Positions 7,607-16,575 of a DNA stretch of 37,373 nucleotides are shown piece after piece (positions within the stretch are counted from its first letter, which is position 1; every line of letters starts with the position of its first letter). Under the pieces are notes generated by a model. It was not told where the DNA came from. It saw only the letters and a program-made list of their open reading frames with translations, and did no database searches. This stretch comes from JAUIHN01 sp964556075. Its GTDB lineage: Bacteria; Patescibacteriota; Saccharimonadia; Saccharimonadales; Saccharimonadaceae. The translations under genes and the position numbers were made by a program. The DNA lies in the NCBI GenBank assembly GCA_964556075.1, contig CAZKUV010000003.1, forward strand, positions 1 to 37,373. The letters are read 5' to 3'.

Positions 7607-8731
7607 ATGAAAACTAGGATTGAAATTGATACGAATACATTTGTCCGCTTTTGGTTGGTATTGATTGGATTCTCTCTGGCGATTCTTGCAGTATATAGTG
7701 CGCGAACCGCTCTGGTCATGCTTGCCGTGGCGTTCTTTTTAGCACTGGCCCTAAATGTTCCGGTCCACTACCTTGCGAGTAGACTCCCTGGCAGAAGCCG
7801 TGTGATGGGAACGGCAGTGGCCTACTTCATAATTCTAATTGGTCTTGTAGGATTTTTCTCGCTTGCCGTACCCCCGATTATTGCTCAGACAGAAACTTTC
7901 ATCCAATCACTACCTGCACTCTCGGAGGATGCAATCGAGCAGTGGAATGGAATTGGAGAATTCATCGAGGAATATCATTTACAGCCACATATTGAAACTG
8001 CAATCAGCTCATTCCAGGAAAGCGCCTCCGGGTGGGCAGCAGACGCTGGAAGAAATATCATCGTAGGTGCGGGTTCTGTAATCAACTTCGCTGTCTCAAC
8101 TTTCTTCGTCGTGGTCCTTACCTTCTTAATGCTCGTAGAAGGACCAATGTGGCTGGATAGAATTTGGGGCTTATATAGTAATCCTACGACAATGAAACGG
8201 CATCGCTCATTAGCTCGCAAAATGTATCGGGTCGTAACAGGATATGTAATGGGTCAGCTAGTAGTTGCTGCTATCGGAGGTATATTCGCTGGTATCGCCG
8301 TATTTATCTTAAGTCTCTTTTTTGAAATGCCAAGCGACCTGGCTCTCCCAACCGTTGCAATAACTACTCTGCTCTCTCTGATACCAATGTTCGGAGCGAC
8401 ACTTGCTGGACTCTTAGTAGCCTTATTAGTCGCAATAAATAGCCCCGCTGCAGCAGTGATTTATATAATATATTTCTTCATCTACCAGCAGATTGAAAAT
8501 AACTTCATTTCACCGGTTATCCAATCTCGTCGACTTGAACTCTCTGCCCTTACTGTGCTTGTATCTGTCACAATCGGATTCTATGTATTCGGTATCATGG
8601 GAAGTCTTATCTCTATCCCAATAGCCGGTAGCATCAAAGTGCTAGTTGACGATTATCTCGAGAGGGCAAAAAAGAATCGTTCGGAGGGTACTGCTACTCC
8701 GCGGGCTAAGTTAGCTTCGAAAGAATCGTAA
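7607..8731 (+). CDS. AI-2E family (UPF0118/PerM) membrane protein
   Basis: 374 residues with the family layout: two N-terminal TM helices (FWLVLIGFSLAILAVY and LVMLAVAFFLALALNV), a third near 68-86, a soluble amphipathic region (about 90-150), then a dense TM bundle. The C-terminal half contains the family-typical YQQIENNFISPVIQSRRLELSAL (in part) and a GIMGSLISIPIAG segment. Members have been linked to autoinducer-2 export or ion/proton transport; substrate cannot be inferred here. Purine-rich GAGAGG lies 13-18 nt upstream of ATG 7607, a little far for a standard ribosome-binding site. It stands alone between the divergent response regulator and the convergent cysS. Confidence 0.88.
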   Translation: MKTRIEIDTNTFVRFWLVLIGFSLAILAVYSARTALVMLAVAFFLALALNVPVHYLASRLPGRSRVMGTAVAYFIILIGLVGFFSLAVPPIIAQTETFIQSLPALSEDAIEQWNGIGEFIEEYHLQPHIETAISSFQESASGWAADAGRNIIVGAGSVINFAVSTFFVVVLTFLMLVEGPMWLDRIWGLYSNPTTMKRHRSLARKMYRVVTGYVMGQLVVAAIGGIFAGIAVFILSLFFEMPSDLALPTVAITTLLSLIPMFGATLAGLLVALLVAINSPAAAVIYIIYFFIYQQIENNFISPVIQSRRLELSALTVLVSVTIGFYVFGIMGSLISIPIAGSIKVLVDDYLERAKKNRSEGTATPRAKLASKES

Positions 8732-8763
8732 TAGAGTATTGTTTGGTACCCAGAGTAGCTTTG

Positions 8764-8788
8764 AGATAGTAACCTTACGCTACTATCT
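8764..8788. terminator. Shared hairpin between convergent genes
   Basis: A perfect 8-bp inverted repeat (8764-8771 with 8781-8788, 9-nt loop) overlaps the cysS stop codon and follows the AI-2E family gene. Neither side has a long U-tract, so a bidirectional terminator is plausible but not certain. Confidence 0.4.
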
Positions 8789-10210
8789 GTATGACCAGAT
8801 TGTACCGTCAGGTGTATCCTTTACTTCTACTCCTATCTGAGCTAGCACGTCCCTAAGCTTATCTGACTCTGCCCAGTTGTTATGTTTCCTTGCTTTTTCT
8901 CGATTTTCGATGAGCTTCTGTACGTCGTCGGTAATATTAGGGGTAGATGCGACAAGTTGTATGCCCAGCAGTGCATCAATGGTTGAAATAAGATTGATGA
9001 GGCTTGTCTGTGGCAACTGACTTCGAGGAAGTGTCTCAATTTTTGTAAATATATCGTCAATGACCTGAAGAGCTGTCGGCGTGTCAAGGTCGTTTATCAT
9101 TGCATCATTGAGTGAGTGAATTGATTGATTTATGGCGTCGTCAATTTCACTATTTTGGTCTCTTCCAATTTGCCAGCGCAGGGCGGCAATATTGCGCCAG
9201 TGGCGTAGACGATTATGGGCTGCTTCGGCGTTTACCAAATTAAAATTAGTAGGTTTTCGGTAATGAGACTGGAGAACGAGGAGTCGAAACGCAAGCGGAT
9301 CTACTCCTTTTTCGATCAAGTCATTCAAGGTGTAGAAATTCTGAGCACTCTTCGCCATCTTCTTACCATCAACTAATATATGCTCGTTATGAACAAATAT
9401 GCTAGCATAGATCGGATTCTTTTCGCCTGCGGTGCTCTGTGCGATTTCATTCTCATGGTGAGGAAAGGCAAGATCGATACCTCCTGTGTGAATGTCGAAC
9501 GGTTGACCAAGCTCGATGCGGCTCATAACCGAACATTCTATGTGCCATCCTGGACGACCTGTCAGGGCATGACCGTCAAGAATGAACTCCCAAGCTGGCT
9601 CTCCTGGTTTTTGCAACTTCCACAGAGCGAAATCATGCGCAGATTCTTTGTCGTATTCATCGTTCTGAATTCGCTGATTGCTTGTGCTCTCGTCGGTTAT
9701 TTCAACTAGTTGTCCATATTTTTTTCCTGATGCACGGTATGCTTCGATTGAAAAGTATACGCCGTCATCGGCAATATATGCAAAGCCTTCATTGTAAAGT
9801 TTCGTAATGAGGTTCCTCATACCATCAATGGTGGCGATGTCGGCCGCCCTAATAAACGTAAGGGCTTCGATGTCATTACCAACAGACTTCATGTCCTCCA
9901 GGAAAAGCGCACCATACTTTTCGGTTAACTTTTTAAGGGCGTCCATCGCATCTATATCCGGATACTGTTCTTGACTTCGCCGAATTGTCTTATCATCGAC
10001 GTCTGTAAAGTTCATAACATGTTTGACCGATAAGTTTTGCGCCGCGATAGTCCTGCGTAAGATATCTGCTGTAATAAATGCGCTAAGATTTCCAATATGA
10101 ACATGATCATAGACTGTAGGTCCACAGCTATATATTGTAATAGTCCCCGCTTTGATTGGAGTTACTACATCGATAGTTTTAGTGAGCGTATTATGTAGCC
10201 TGAGTGTCAT
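8783..10210 (-). CDS. cysS: Cysteinyl-tRNA synthetase
   Basis: 475 residues, normal family length. Class I signatures: HIGN at 38-41 (HIGH) and KMAKS at 284-288 (KMSKS). The zinc ligands of CysRS are present: Cys29 in SCGPTVYD, Cys226 in WHIECSVMS and His251/Glu255 in PHHENE. It charges tRNA-Cys. The ATG lies inside the end of the upstream DHH phosphoesterase gene (20-nt overlap), so it is the last cistron of the recR-containing operon and probably translationally coupled. Confidence 0.97.
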   Translation of the reverse strand: MTLRLHNTLTKTIDVVTPIKAGTITIYSCGPTVYDHVHIGNLSAFITADILRRTIAAQNLSVKHVMNFTDVDDKTIRRSQEQYPDIDAMDALKKLTEKYGALFLEDMKSVGNDIEALTFIRAADIATIDGMRNLITKLYNEGFAYIADDGVYFSIEAYRASGKKYGQLVEITDESTSNQRIQNDEYDKESAHDFALWKLQKPGEPAWEFILDGHALTGRPGWHIECSVMSRIELGQPFDIHTGGIDLAFPHHENEIAQSTAGEKNPIYASIFVHNEHILVDGKKMAKSAQNFYTLNDLIEKGVDPLAFRLLVLQSHYRKPTNFNLVNAEAAHNRLRHWRNIAALRWQIGRDQNSEIDDAINQSIHSLNDAMINDLDTPTALQVIDDIFTKIETLPRSQLPQTSLINLISTIDALLGIQLVASTPNITDDVQKLIENREKARKHNNWAESDKLRDVLAQIGVEVKDTPDGTIWSYR

Positions 10211-11183
10211 ATTCTTTTAAAACCTTGTCTGTTGCTTCGGTTAATTCAGTGATAATCGTATCATAGTCAACATATGTCCTGAATCCAGAGGCATAATTAT
10301 GACCTCCTCCTCCGAAGAAACCGGCAATATTCTCGGCGATAGGCAGGTTTGTCCTAACCTTCCCGGTAATTTTGCCATCAGGGTATGTTTTGATGGCTAC
10401 CCCTACGTTAACTCCTTCGACAAAAAGCATTTCTTCGAGCACCAGCACACTCGGATTATACTGGTCACTATACCGCTGAATATCTTCCCAGGGAATATGG
10501 ATGAGTGCTAGTTTACCATCCAGTAGGTATTCAATACGTTCGATAAGCTTCCCTTTATAAGCGAGGATTTCAGCGGATTTTTTCATGAATTGCTTACGCC
10601 TCGCATCAATAACTGAGGGCGATGCACCGAGGTCGACGAGCTCTGCGGCGATTCTCAAAGTCTCGGAAGTAACGCTCTCGGTTGAGAGTCCAAGCGTGTC
10701 TGAAAGGATAGCGGCGAGCAAGTGTTCCGCCGCTTGTTGATTTATCGACCATCCGCTTTCTTTGGCTAGACGGTACAGTATTTCGCTTGTAGCGGCGGCA
10801 GATTCAAGCAGCGCTGTGTAGGAAAAGCTAAGTGTAGGCTCAGTCACGTGATGATCAATTACAATCACGGGGTGTGATTCTAGAAAGTGGCGAGCACCAG
10901 GTGTCTCTAGTACTTTTGTTAGTAGAACGTCGGCGCTCGTATCGACAATTATTGCCAAGTCAGCGTTTGTATCGAGCTGATCCTGTACGCGATCCCATCC
11001 AGTGATATATCTGAGATATTTCGGAATCTCAACAGGCGCGTAAAGTGAGACTTCCTTTCCGAGATCGGACAATAGCTCCTCGATTGCTAGGCTAGTAGCG
11101 AGGCTATCTCCGTCGGGGTTTTCCGCTTGAATGACAGCGATCTTCGAAGCCTGATTAACAAGGTTTGCTACGTCTTTGTGCAT
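10191..11183 (-). CDS. DHH/DHHA1 phosphoesterase, NrnA-like
   Basis: 330 residues with the DHH core: ENPDGDS at 21-27, IIVDTS with Asp81, VIDHH with Asp110-His111-His112, and the DHHA1 motif GGGGHNYASGF near residue 295. The family degrades nano-RNA oligonucleotides and pAp. The first motif is usually HxNPDxD; here the His position is Ala20, so one metal ligand appears replaced while the two Asp residues stay. The gene starts directly after the recR stop (TAA-ATG) and runs 20 nt into cysS. Function as an oligoribonuclease/pAp phosphatase is inferred from family and context. Confidence 0.85.
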   Translation of the reverse strand: MHKDVANLVNQASKIAVIQAENPDGDSLATSLAIEELLSDLGKEVSLYAPVEIPKYLRYITGWDRVQDQLDTNADLAIIVDTSADVLLTKVLETPGARHFLESHPVIVIDHHVTEPTLSFSYTALLESAAATSEILYRLAKESGWSINQQAAEHLLAAILSDTLGLSTESVTSETLRIAAELVDLGASPSVIDARRKQFMKKSAEILAYKGKLIERIEYLLDGKLALIHIPWEDIQRYSDQYNPSVLVLEEMLFVEGVNVGVAIKTYPDGKITGKVRTNLPIAENIAGFFGGGGHNYASGFRTYVDYDTIITELTEATDKVLKEYDTQAT

Positions 11184-11798
11184 TTAAAGTTTCCTCCTGC
11201 CTTCAAGAGCATGGGAGAGCGTAATTTGGTCAGCATACTCAAGGTCCACGCCAACAGGGATTCCTCGAGCAAGTCGTGTCACATTGATGTCAGGGATAAC
11301 CTCATGAATCTGCTTTTCTAAGAAAACGGCGGTGGACTCACCTTCTACACTTGCATTCGTCGCTATTATCACCTCTTCAACCGAATCACTTTTGATGCGG
11401 TTAAGAAGCTCCGCTACCCTAAGTTGCTCAGGGCCAACGCCGTCGATTGGCGATAATGCTCCTCCAAGCACATGGTAGGTCCCTTTGTATTGTCCTGTTC
11501 GTTCTATTGGAATGATATCTAGTGGACCCTCGACTACAGCGATTTGCCGTTTATTTCGCGAGGGATCGCTATACAGGGGCGAGATATCCTGATTGCTATC
11601 AATAAGCGCAAACGTAACTGGACATGACTTTATGTTGCCGTGAAGGTTGGCAATAGCGGAAGCAAGTCGCTTGGCTGCTTCAGCATCACTTTTAAGGAGG
11701 AAATATGCGTATCTTTCGGCAGTCCGTGCCCCGACGCCAGGGAGACGGCCCAACTCTTCAATCGCCCGAAGGAGGGCTGACGGCAACAAAGAATCCAT
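11184..11798 (-). CDS. recR: Recombination mediator RecR lacking the zinc-finger cysteines
   Basis: 204 residues, standard length. The N-terminal helix-hairpin-helix RLPGVGARTAERYAYFLL and the Toprim domain (VVEGPLDIIPIE...VIIATNASVEGEST...RLARGIPVG) are intact. RecR with RecO/RecF loads RecA at gaps. The four-cysteine zinc finger between them is degenerate: only Cys59 remains, while the other three ligand positions read Thr62, Ser73 and Tyr76 (the last aligned through YSDP against the usual CSDP). It lies 13 nt after ybaB, the classic dnaX-ybaB-recR neighbourhood. Confidence 0.95.
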   Translation of the reverse strand: MDSLLPSALLRAIEELGRLPGVGARTAERYAYFLLKSDAEAAKRLASAIANLHGNIKSCPVTFALIDSNQDISPLYSDPSRNKRQIAVVEGPLDIIPIERTGQYKGTYHVLGGALSPIDGVGPEQLRVAELLNRIKSDSVEEVIIATNASVEGESTAVFLEKQIHEVIPDINVTRLARGIPVGVDLEYADQITLSHALEGRRKL

Positions 11799-11811
11799 GA
11801 ACCTTTATGTC

Positions 11812-12102
11812 CTAGAGGCCTAGATTGCCTAGTCCGCCCATCAGCGGCTTCATTTTTTCTGCGGCAATTTTCTGCGCCTCTGCAAGACCATCTCTCACAG
11901 CTGCCTGCACCCATCCTTCGAGCTCAGAAATATCTTCAAGGTCAACCATCTCTGGGTCAATAGTAACCTTCTTAATTTTCAGTTCTCCGGAAATCTGGAC
12001 GACTACAGCGCCATCTCCCGCTTCGACTTCAACGATTTCATTTGCAAGTTCTTTCTGAGCCTTGCGTATTTGGTTTAGCATTTTCATCTGGTCAAAAGCC
12101 AT
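11812..12102 (-). CDS. YbaB/EbfC nucleoid-associated protein
   Basis: 96 residues with the family pattern: an N-terminal helix (MLNQIRKAQKELANE), a beta region VEVEAGDGAVVVQISGELKIKKVTIDPE (central VxVxG.g.v), then a C-terminal helix ending in a glycine-rich tail. It binds DNA as a dimer. ATG 12102 has AGAGGA about 10 nt upstream. It sits directly before recR, consistent with the usual gene order. Confidence 0.93.
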   Translation of the reverse strand: MAFDQMKMLNQIRKAQKELANEIVEVEAGDGAVVVQISGELKIKKVTIDPEMVDLEDISELEGWVQAAVRDGLAEAQKIAAEKMKPLMGGLGNLGL

Positions 12103-12147
12103 GCTAGTTTGTCCTCTCTTTTGAAATTATCCTCTACCTAGTATACG

Positions 12148-13611
12148 TTATTTGTCGGTAGATTTATAGAGGTACAGTCTGTCTGAATCGCTGCTTTTTC
12201 CGTTAGTGATAATTTGAGAAGGTTGAATCGATCCGGCACTGCCCTCATAAAACGCTGCCCTTGTTGCGATAACCGTTTGGTCTACGTCAGAAGATAATCC
12301 GGACACTGTGACCGACAAACCGTCTCGGTGCTCTGCAACGGCTTGGTAAAAAGATAATTCAGGTTTTGTTACTAAGAGAGTTATTTCCTTCGAGTCCAGT
12401 TCGTTTAATTCTTGATGTAAAAGCGATAGGTCATTAGTGAACTGTGATGCAATCGGAGGGCTGTATCGATACGCATAAAAATACCGTTCAATGCCAACTA
12501 ATGCCATCCCGGCTACTAAGATTGTTATCGGCACCAGACCAGCTACTCGGGCATAGGGGTTTCGAGGGAACAAACTATACCAACGACGCAGCAAGACGTC
12601 GATTCCTGCTGCTATAAGGAGCATAAGTGGGACAAACGTAATTATCGTTCTTTCCGGATTGATTAGAATAATCGGTGTAAGCAGAAGTATCCAACTAGTA
12701 ATGATATAACTTCTTGCTGTATATCGAGTTTGGAAGAGTTGAACCACACCGAGCAGCATTAAGAGCAGTGTCGGAAGTGTGTAGCGTGATCGTGGGTAGT
12801 CACTAGCTCCTGGCCAGCCAAAGTTAAAGAATGTACCTGACAGATCCGTAAGGTTATTTCTGACATCTATTTCTGATTCCGGAATCCCCAATAGTCGCAG
12901 TCCAATATCTGGTTTCGTTACGATAGCAAGGATGAGCGGAGCTAATAACACCAATCCGATGGTTCCTGCTGCGAGTAATTTCTTGCGAGATAACCTTACG
13001 ACAATATATCTAAGATGTGGGTGTAATATTGTTGCACTTGCGAGAGCAATAATGATGTAGATACTTAATGGCGTATATAGACTCAGTACAAGAGTGGTCA
13101 TGAGTAGGAATTCCCAGAAGCTACGTTGATTTATTTTTCGAGAAACCTTGAGCGCGAAAACAAGTAGCCATGTAGAAAAGAAAACATACATGATAGTTGG
13201 AGTTCCGTCTTGTGAAGTGAAAATAAACTGACTTGAGGTAATGACAATAAGAGCAGCGATAACTGCGACGTTCTCTTTAAGCCAGTTTTTTAATAGTATC
13301 AGTATACCGACGAAGGACAATACGCCAAGGATAAGCGATGGAAGCTTGATGCTCAGCGTTGTGACTCCAAGCAGCATAAAACTTATATATTGCAGGGTTG
13401 AATAAGGCAAGTCGATAACTGAATCTGGATCATATGAATCAAATGACAACTGACTGCTTTTCGTCGCGGCATCAATTTCAGCTTGACTTAGCCCTCCTGG
13501 GACATAGAGAGCAGCTACTATGAGTAGAACGGTTAACATTACCCCGACAAGGATATAGCCGATGAGGTATCGATGTTTGTATAAGTTGTAGTCTGTGATA
13601 AGCCTTAGCAT
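12148..13611 (-). CDS. Multi-pass membrane protein, GT-C/GT39-like
   Basis: 487 residues. About ten hydrophobic segments fill residues 18-375, followed by a soluble ~105-residue C-terminal domain. The layout (first TM, an extracytoplasmic loop with acidic residues near 45-62, then YSTLQYISFMLLGVTTLSIKLPSLILG) resembles dolichyl-phosphate mannosyltransferase-like GT-C enzymes, which glycosylate proteins or lipids from polyprenyl-linked sugars on the outer membrane face. The expected DE-type catalytic motif is not clear: the loop reads LSQAEIDAA. It is inserted between dnaB and ybaB. A TGGTACAAT extended -10 (13631-13623) lies 11 nt before ATG 13611, so it may have its own promoter with a very short leader. 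Glycosyltransferase activity is tentative. Confidence 0.6.
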   Translation of the reverse strand: MLRLITDYNLYKHRYLIGYILVGVMLTVLLIVAALYVPGGLSQAEIDAATKSSQLSFDSYDPDSVIDLPYSTLQYISFMLLGVTTLSIKLPSLILGVLSFVGILILLKNWLKENVAVIAALIVITSSQFIFTSQDGTPTIMYVFFSTWLLVFALKVSRKINQRSFWEFLLMTTLVLSLYTPLSIYIIIALASATILHPHLRYIVVRLSRKKLLAAGTIGLVLLAPLILAIVTKPDIGLRLLGIPESEIDVRNNLTDLSGTFFNFGWPGASDYPRSRYTLPTLLLMLLGVVQLFQTRYTARSYIITSWILLLTPIILINPERTIITFVPLMLLIAAGIDVLLRRWYSLFPRNPYARVAGLVPITILVAGMALVGIERYFYAYRYSPPIASQFTNDLSLLHQELNELDSKEITLLVTKPELSFYQAVAEHRDGLSVTVSGLSSDVDQTVIATRAAFYEGSAGSIQPSQIITNGKSSDSDRLYLYKSTDK

Positions 13612-13622
13612 GAGGTATCACC

Positions 13623-13631
13623 ATTGTACCA
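13623..13631 (-). promoter_or_regulatory. Extended -10 for the GT-C-like gene
   Basis: TGGTACAAT on the minus strand, 11 nt before ATG 13611; predicted leader about 4-5 nt. Confidence 0.45.
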
Positions 13632-13635
13632 TTAC

Positions 13636-14985
13636 TTACTCATCATGGCGTCTATCTAGTGACATGAACCGTAGACGCTCAGGATGGAAGTAGAGTTCAA
13701 TTCTGCCAACCGGACCATTACGATGTTTGGCTATTATAAGGTCGGTAATGTTTTCCCTGTCAGTTTCAGGGTTATAGTACGCCTCACGATAGATGAACAT
13801 TACTATATCAGCATCTTGCTCAATCGATCCGGACTCTCGAAGGTCTGCTAACTGCGGAATCTGTGGGCTGCGACTTTCAACCGAACGAGAAAGCTGGCTA
13901 AGTGCGATAACTGGTACATTCATTTCACGGGCGATTAGTTTCAAGCCGCGACTTATTTCACTCACTTCCTGCACTCGATTGCCGTCGCTCCTACCACTAG
14001 CCTGCATGAGCTGGAGGTAGTCAACGATAATTAGCCCAAGTGGTTGCTCGTGAGCAGCGCGCCGGGCTTTTGTACGCATTTCTAGTACCGAGAGGCCTGG
14101 GGTGTCGTCGATGAAAATTGGTGCTTCAGCCATTTCGCCCATCGCTTCGGATAGTTTTGAGAAATCTTCGTCGCTGAGATTACCAGTTCGAATGTTCCAG
14201 GCGTCAACTCCAGATGCATCCGCAAGCATGCGATCTACAAGCTGCTCTTTGCTCATCTCGAGGCTGAAGAAAAGTACCGGTTGCTTCGCAACGGTAGCAA
14301 CGTTATACGCAAGGTTGGTAACGAGTGTCGTTTTACCCATCGCAGGTCGGGCGGCCAAAATAATAAGATCTGAACGCTGCAAGCCAGCCGTCATGTTATC
14401 GAGGTCGCGCCAGCCAGTTCTAATCCCTCTGAGCTGACCCTTATTGCGATGAAGTTCCTCCATTCGATCGAAGCTGTCCGTTAGGATACTCTCGAGGCTT
14501 ACGAGGTCTTGTTTGAGAGACTGGTCGCTAACGCTGAATAGTTCAGCTTCTGCTTTTTCTAAAAGCTCTTGTATATCAGTTTCCTCGTCATACCCAAGTT
14601 CACTTATGTCTGCGCTAGCCTTGATAAGTCTACGGCGCATAGCTTTACTGGCGACGATTTCAGCGTACGCGGTTGCATGCGCTGCAGTTGGCACGTAGTT
14701 GGTGAGCTCAGTAAGATATGCCATGCCTCCGATGGCATCGAGTTCGTCTTTTTTCTTGAGCTCATCAGTGAGCGTAAGAAGATCGACAGGTTTATGGTGT
14801 TCATATAACCGCATCATTGCGGCATATATTGTTGCGTGTCGTTTATCGTAAAAGTCCTTGACTTTCACCATTTCTGAAACGTCCGCTAACACTTCTTCGT
14901 CGATTAACGTTGCCCCTAACAAACTCATCTCTGCATCGAGACTTTGCGGCGGTACTTTTCCGGCTGAAACTTCACGTGATGCCAT
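13636..14985 (-). CDS. dnaB: Replicative DNA helicase DnaB
   Basis: 449 residues. N-terminal domain (PPQSLDAEMSLLGA...) and RecA-like motor with Walker A ARPAMGKTT at 212-220, Walker B LIIVDYLQLM, the DnaB Gln loop ALSQLSRSVE and the Arg-finger region LRESGSIEQDAD. It forms the hexamer that unwinds DNA ahead of the replisome. No intein or truncation is seen. AGGAG within the end of dnaX is placed 6 nt before ATG 14985 and the dnaX TAG is 2 nt away, so it is cotranscribed and coupled with dnaX. Confidence 0.98.
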   Translation of the reverse strand: MASREVSAGKVPPQSLDAEMSLLGATLIDEEVLADVSEMVKVKDFYDKRHATIYAAMMRLYEHHKPVDLLTLTDELKKKDELDAIGGMAYLTELTNYVPTAAHATAYAEIVASKAMRRRLIKASADISELGYDEETDIQELLEKAEAELFSVSDQSLKQDLVSLESILTDSFDRMEELHRNKGQLRGIRTGWRDLDNMTAGLQRSDLIILAARPAMGKTTLVTNLAYNVATVAKQPVLFFSLEMSKEQLVDRMLADASGVDAWNIRTGNLSDEDFSKLSEAMGEMAEAPIFIDDTPGLSVLEMRTKARRAAHEQPLGLIIVDYLQLMQASGRSDGNRVQEVSEISRGLKLIAREMNVPVIALSQLSRSVESRSPQIPQLADLRESGSIEQDADIVMFIYREAYYNPETDRENITDLIIAKHRNGPVGRIELYFHPERLRFMSLDRRHDE

Positions 14986-14987
14986 CT

Positions 14988-16427
14988 CTACTCCTGACTC
15001 ACTGGCTCTTCTTCAATAGTATACTCTTCTCCGCCACCCATAATAGCAGCGACCGACGCGGCTAGTGAGTCTTTTGGAGGTGGCGGGGTACCCACGGTTT
15101 CAATCATTAGACCATTCATTCCTAAAGTATTTAATGAATCAATTACAGTTGTTCGATAGCGAGCGTCATCTAGTTTCTTTTTATAGAACTTATTAACAGT
15201 GTACAGAGTGAGCTTACTGCCATTAACTTCAGGCGTGCATTTTGATAGTACTGAAAACGTTGCGACATAGTTCGTTTGTACATGCGTGAGTAGCTTATTC
15301 CAGTCGAACTTGATAGTGTCTGTTGGTATTGACGCGCTAGATGAGCTTTGGTCAGCCGATAGCATTTTATTTTCACGGCTAGCACCTCCCGGTTCTTTTA
15401 CAGGAGTGCTAATTTCGGGCGTCGATGAAGATAATGCGACAGTTTTACTTTTTTGTGTCGGAATCGATCTACGTGATGTTTGGGGTCCATGTAAAGCGAG
15501 TATTGTGAGGAGTTTAATGTCTGGTCGTGAGGATTGCCCTACATCAAGAAGAGCATCAAGCAGAGGTACTAGATGCGGCTGCTCTGCTACTGTCTTTTTA
15601 ATCTGGTGGATAAGCTCATTTGCAATAACTAGGGGTTGAGCCCCAAACGCTTCAGCTTCGTTTAGTATTGAAACTATTTTGTGGATGTCGTTTTGCTCAT
15701 ATGCATTAATAAGATTATCAACAATTTCATCTGGAGGAAGACCGAGAAAAGATTCGACAAGTTCCTTTGTAATTCCTGATTTTTCGTCCGCAGCGGCATG
15801 TAATTGATCTAGTAAGCTTATACTATCCCGGAAGCTACCTTCGCCGTGTGCCGCGATTAGTTCAAGGGCAGCCTTGTCTGCTTTAAAACCTTCTTGTTCG
15901 GCAATCCAACTCAGGTGTTTAACAATGTCATCTTTTGCGATAAGCCGGAAATTAAACCGCTGAGTCCTGCTTACAATCGTGTCTGGCAATTTATCGGCAT
16001 CAGTAGTTGCTAGGATAAATACGATATGTTCTGGGGGTTCCTCTAGTGTTTTTAGTAGTGCATTAAACGCTGCTTTGCTTAGCATGTGTACTTCATCGAT
16101 GATGTACACTTTCTTTTTAGCGGATACCGGTGCTAGCTGCACTTTTTCGCGCAGGTCTCTGATGTCTTCTACTCCGTTATTGCTGGCGGCGTCAATTTCA
16201 ATGATATCAAGATGTGACTCGTCGTCATGATATGGTAATCCATTGATCTCATGTGCGAGTATACGAGCGATACTAGTCTTCCCAACTCCTCGAGGGCCAG
16301 TAAAAAGATACGCGTGAGCGATTTCCCCCTCCTTCAGTGACCGAGAAAGAATGTCGGTAATATGACTCTGTCCAACTACTTCCGACAAATTCTTGCTTCG
16401 GTACTTTCTATAGAACGCTTTACTCAT
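14988..16427 (-). CDS. dnaX: DNA polymerase III subunit gamma/tau, zinc module deleted
   Basis: 479 residues from ATG 16427 (MSKAFYRKYRSK, the family start); the reading frame extends further upstream only through a terminator-like region. AAA+ clamp-loader motifs: GPRGVGKTS (Walker A), IIDEVHML (Walker B), LLATTD and the SRTQRF Arg-finger region. Domain III follows and then a low-complexity linker and a short tau-like C-terminal domain. In most bacteria a four-Cys zinc module lies between the P-loop helix and the DAAS strand; here that interval is only a short NGLPYHDDESH stretch without Cys. GGGG is just 2 nt from the ATG, so the ribosome site is atypical. It heads the dnaX-dnaB block. Confidence 0.96.
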   Translation of the reverse strand: MSKAFYRKYRSKNLSEVVGQSHITDILSRSLKEGEIAHAYLFTGPRGVGKTSIARILAHEINGLPYHDDESHLDIIEIDAASNNGVEDIRDLREKVQLAPVSAKKKVYIIDEVHMLSKAAFNALLKTLEEPPEHIVFILATTDADKLPDTIVSRTQRFNFRLIAKDDIVKHLSWIAEQEGFKADKAALELIAAHGEGSFRDSISLLDQLHAAADEKSGITKELVESFLGLPPDEIVDNLINAYEQNDIHKIVSILNEAEAFGAQPLVIANELIHQIKKTVAEQPHLVPLLDALLDVGQSSRPDIKLLTILALHGPQTSRRSIPTQKSKTVALSSSTPEISTPVKEPGGASRENKMLSADQSSSSASIPTDTIKFDWNKLLTHVQTNYVATFSVLSKCTPEVNGSKLTLYTVNKFYKKKLDDARYRTTVIDSLNTLGMNGLMIETVGTPPPPKDSLAASVAAIMGGGEEYTIEEEPVSQE

Positions 16428-16451
16428 AACCCCTACATAACTGTTGATACT

Positions 16452-16457
16452 ATTGTA
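16452..16457 (-). promoter_or_regulatory. Candidate -10 for dnaX
   Basis: TACAAT on the minus strand, 24 nt before ATG 16427; no clear -35. It fits a short leader starting near 16445. Confidence 0.3.
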
Positions 16458-16521
16458 CGACAAAAATTCGAAGCGTGACGTTGTACTTTTAGGTATGTTG
16501 AAATCTTGTTCACAAAGCAAA

Positions 16522-16575
16522 AACCCTGCCTCTCTAGTGCGAGAACAGAGTTCTTGCGTAAGTGAGACAGGGGTT
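16522..16575 (-). terminator. Nested double hairpin terminator after the 128-residue membrane gene
   Basis: Outer stem 16522-16532 with 16564-16575 (AACCC..CTC pairing with GAG..GGGTT) and an inner 8-bp stem-loop 16539-16546 with 16550-16557. On the minus strand the outer stem is followed by TTTTTGCTTTG. It begins at the stop codon of the upstream gene and separates it from dnaX. Confidence 0.75.
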
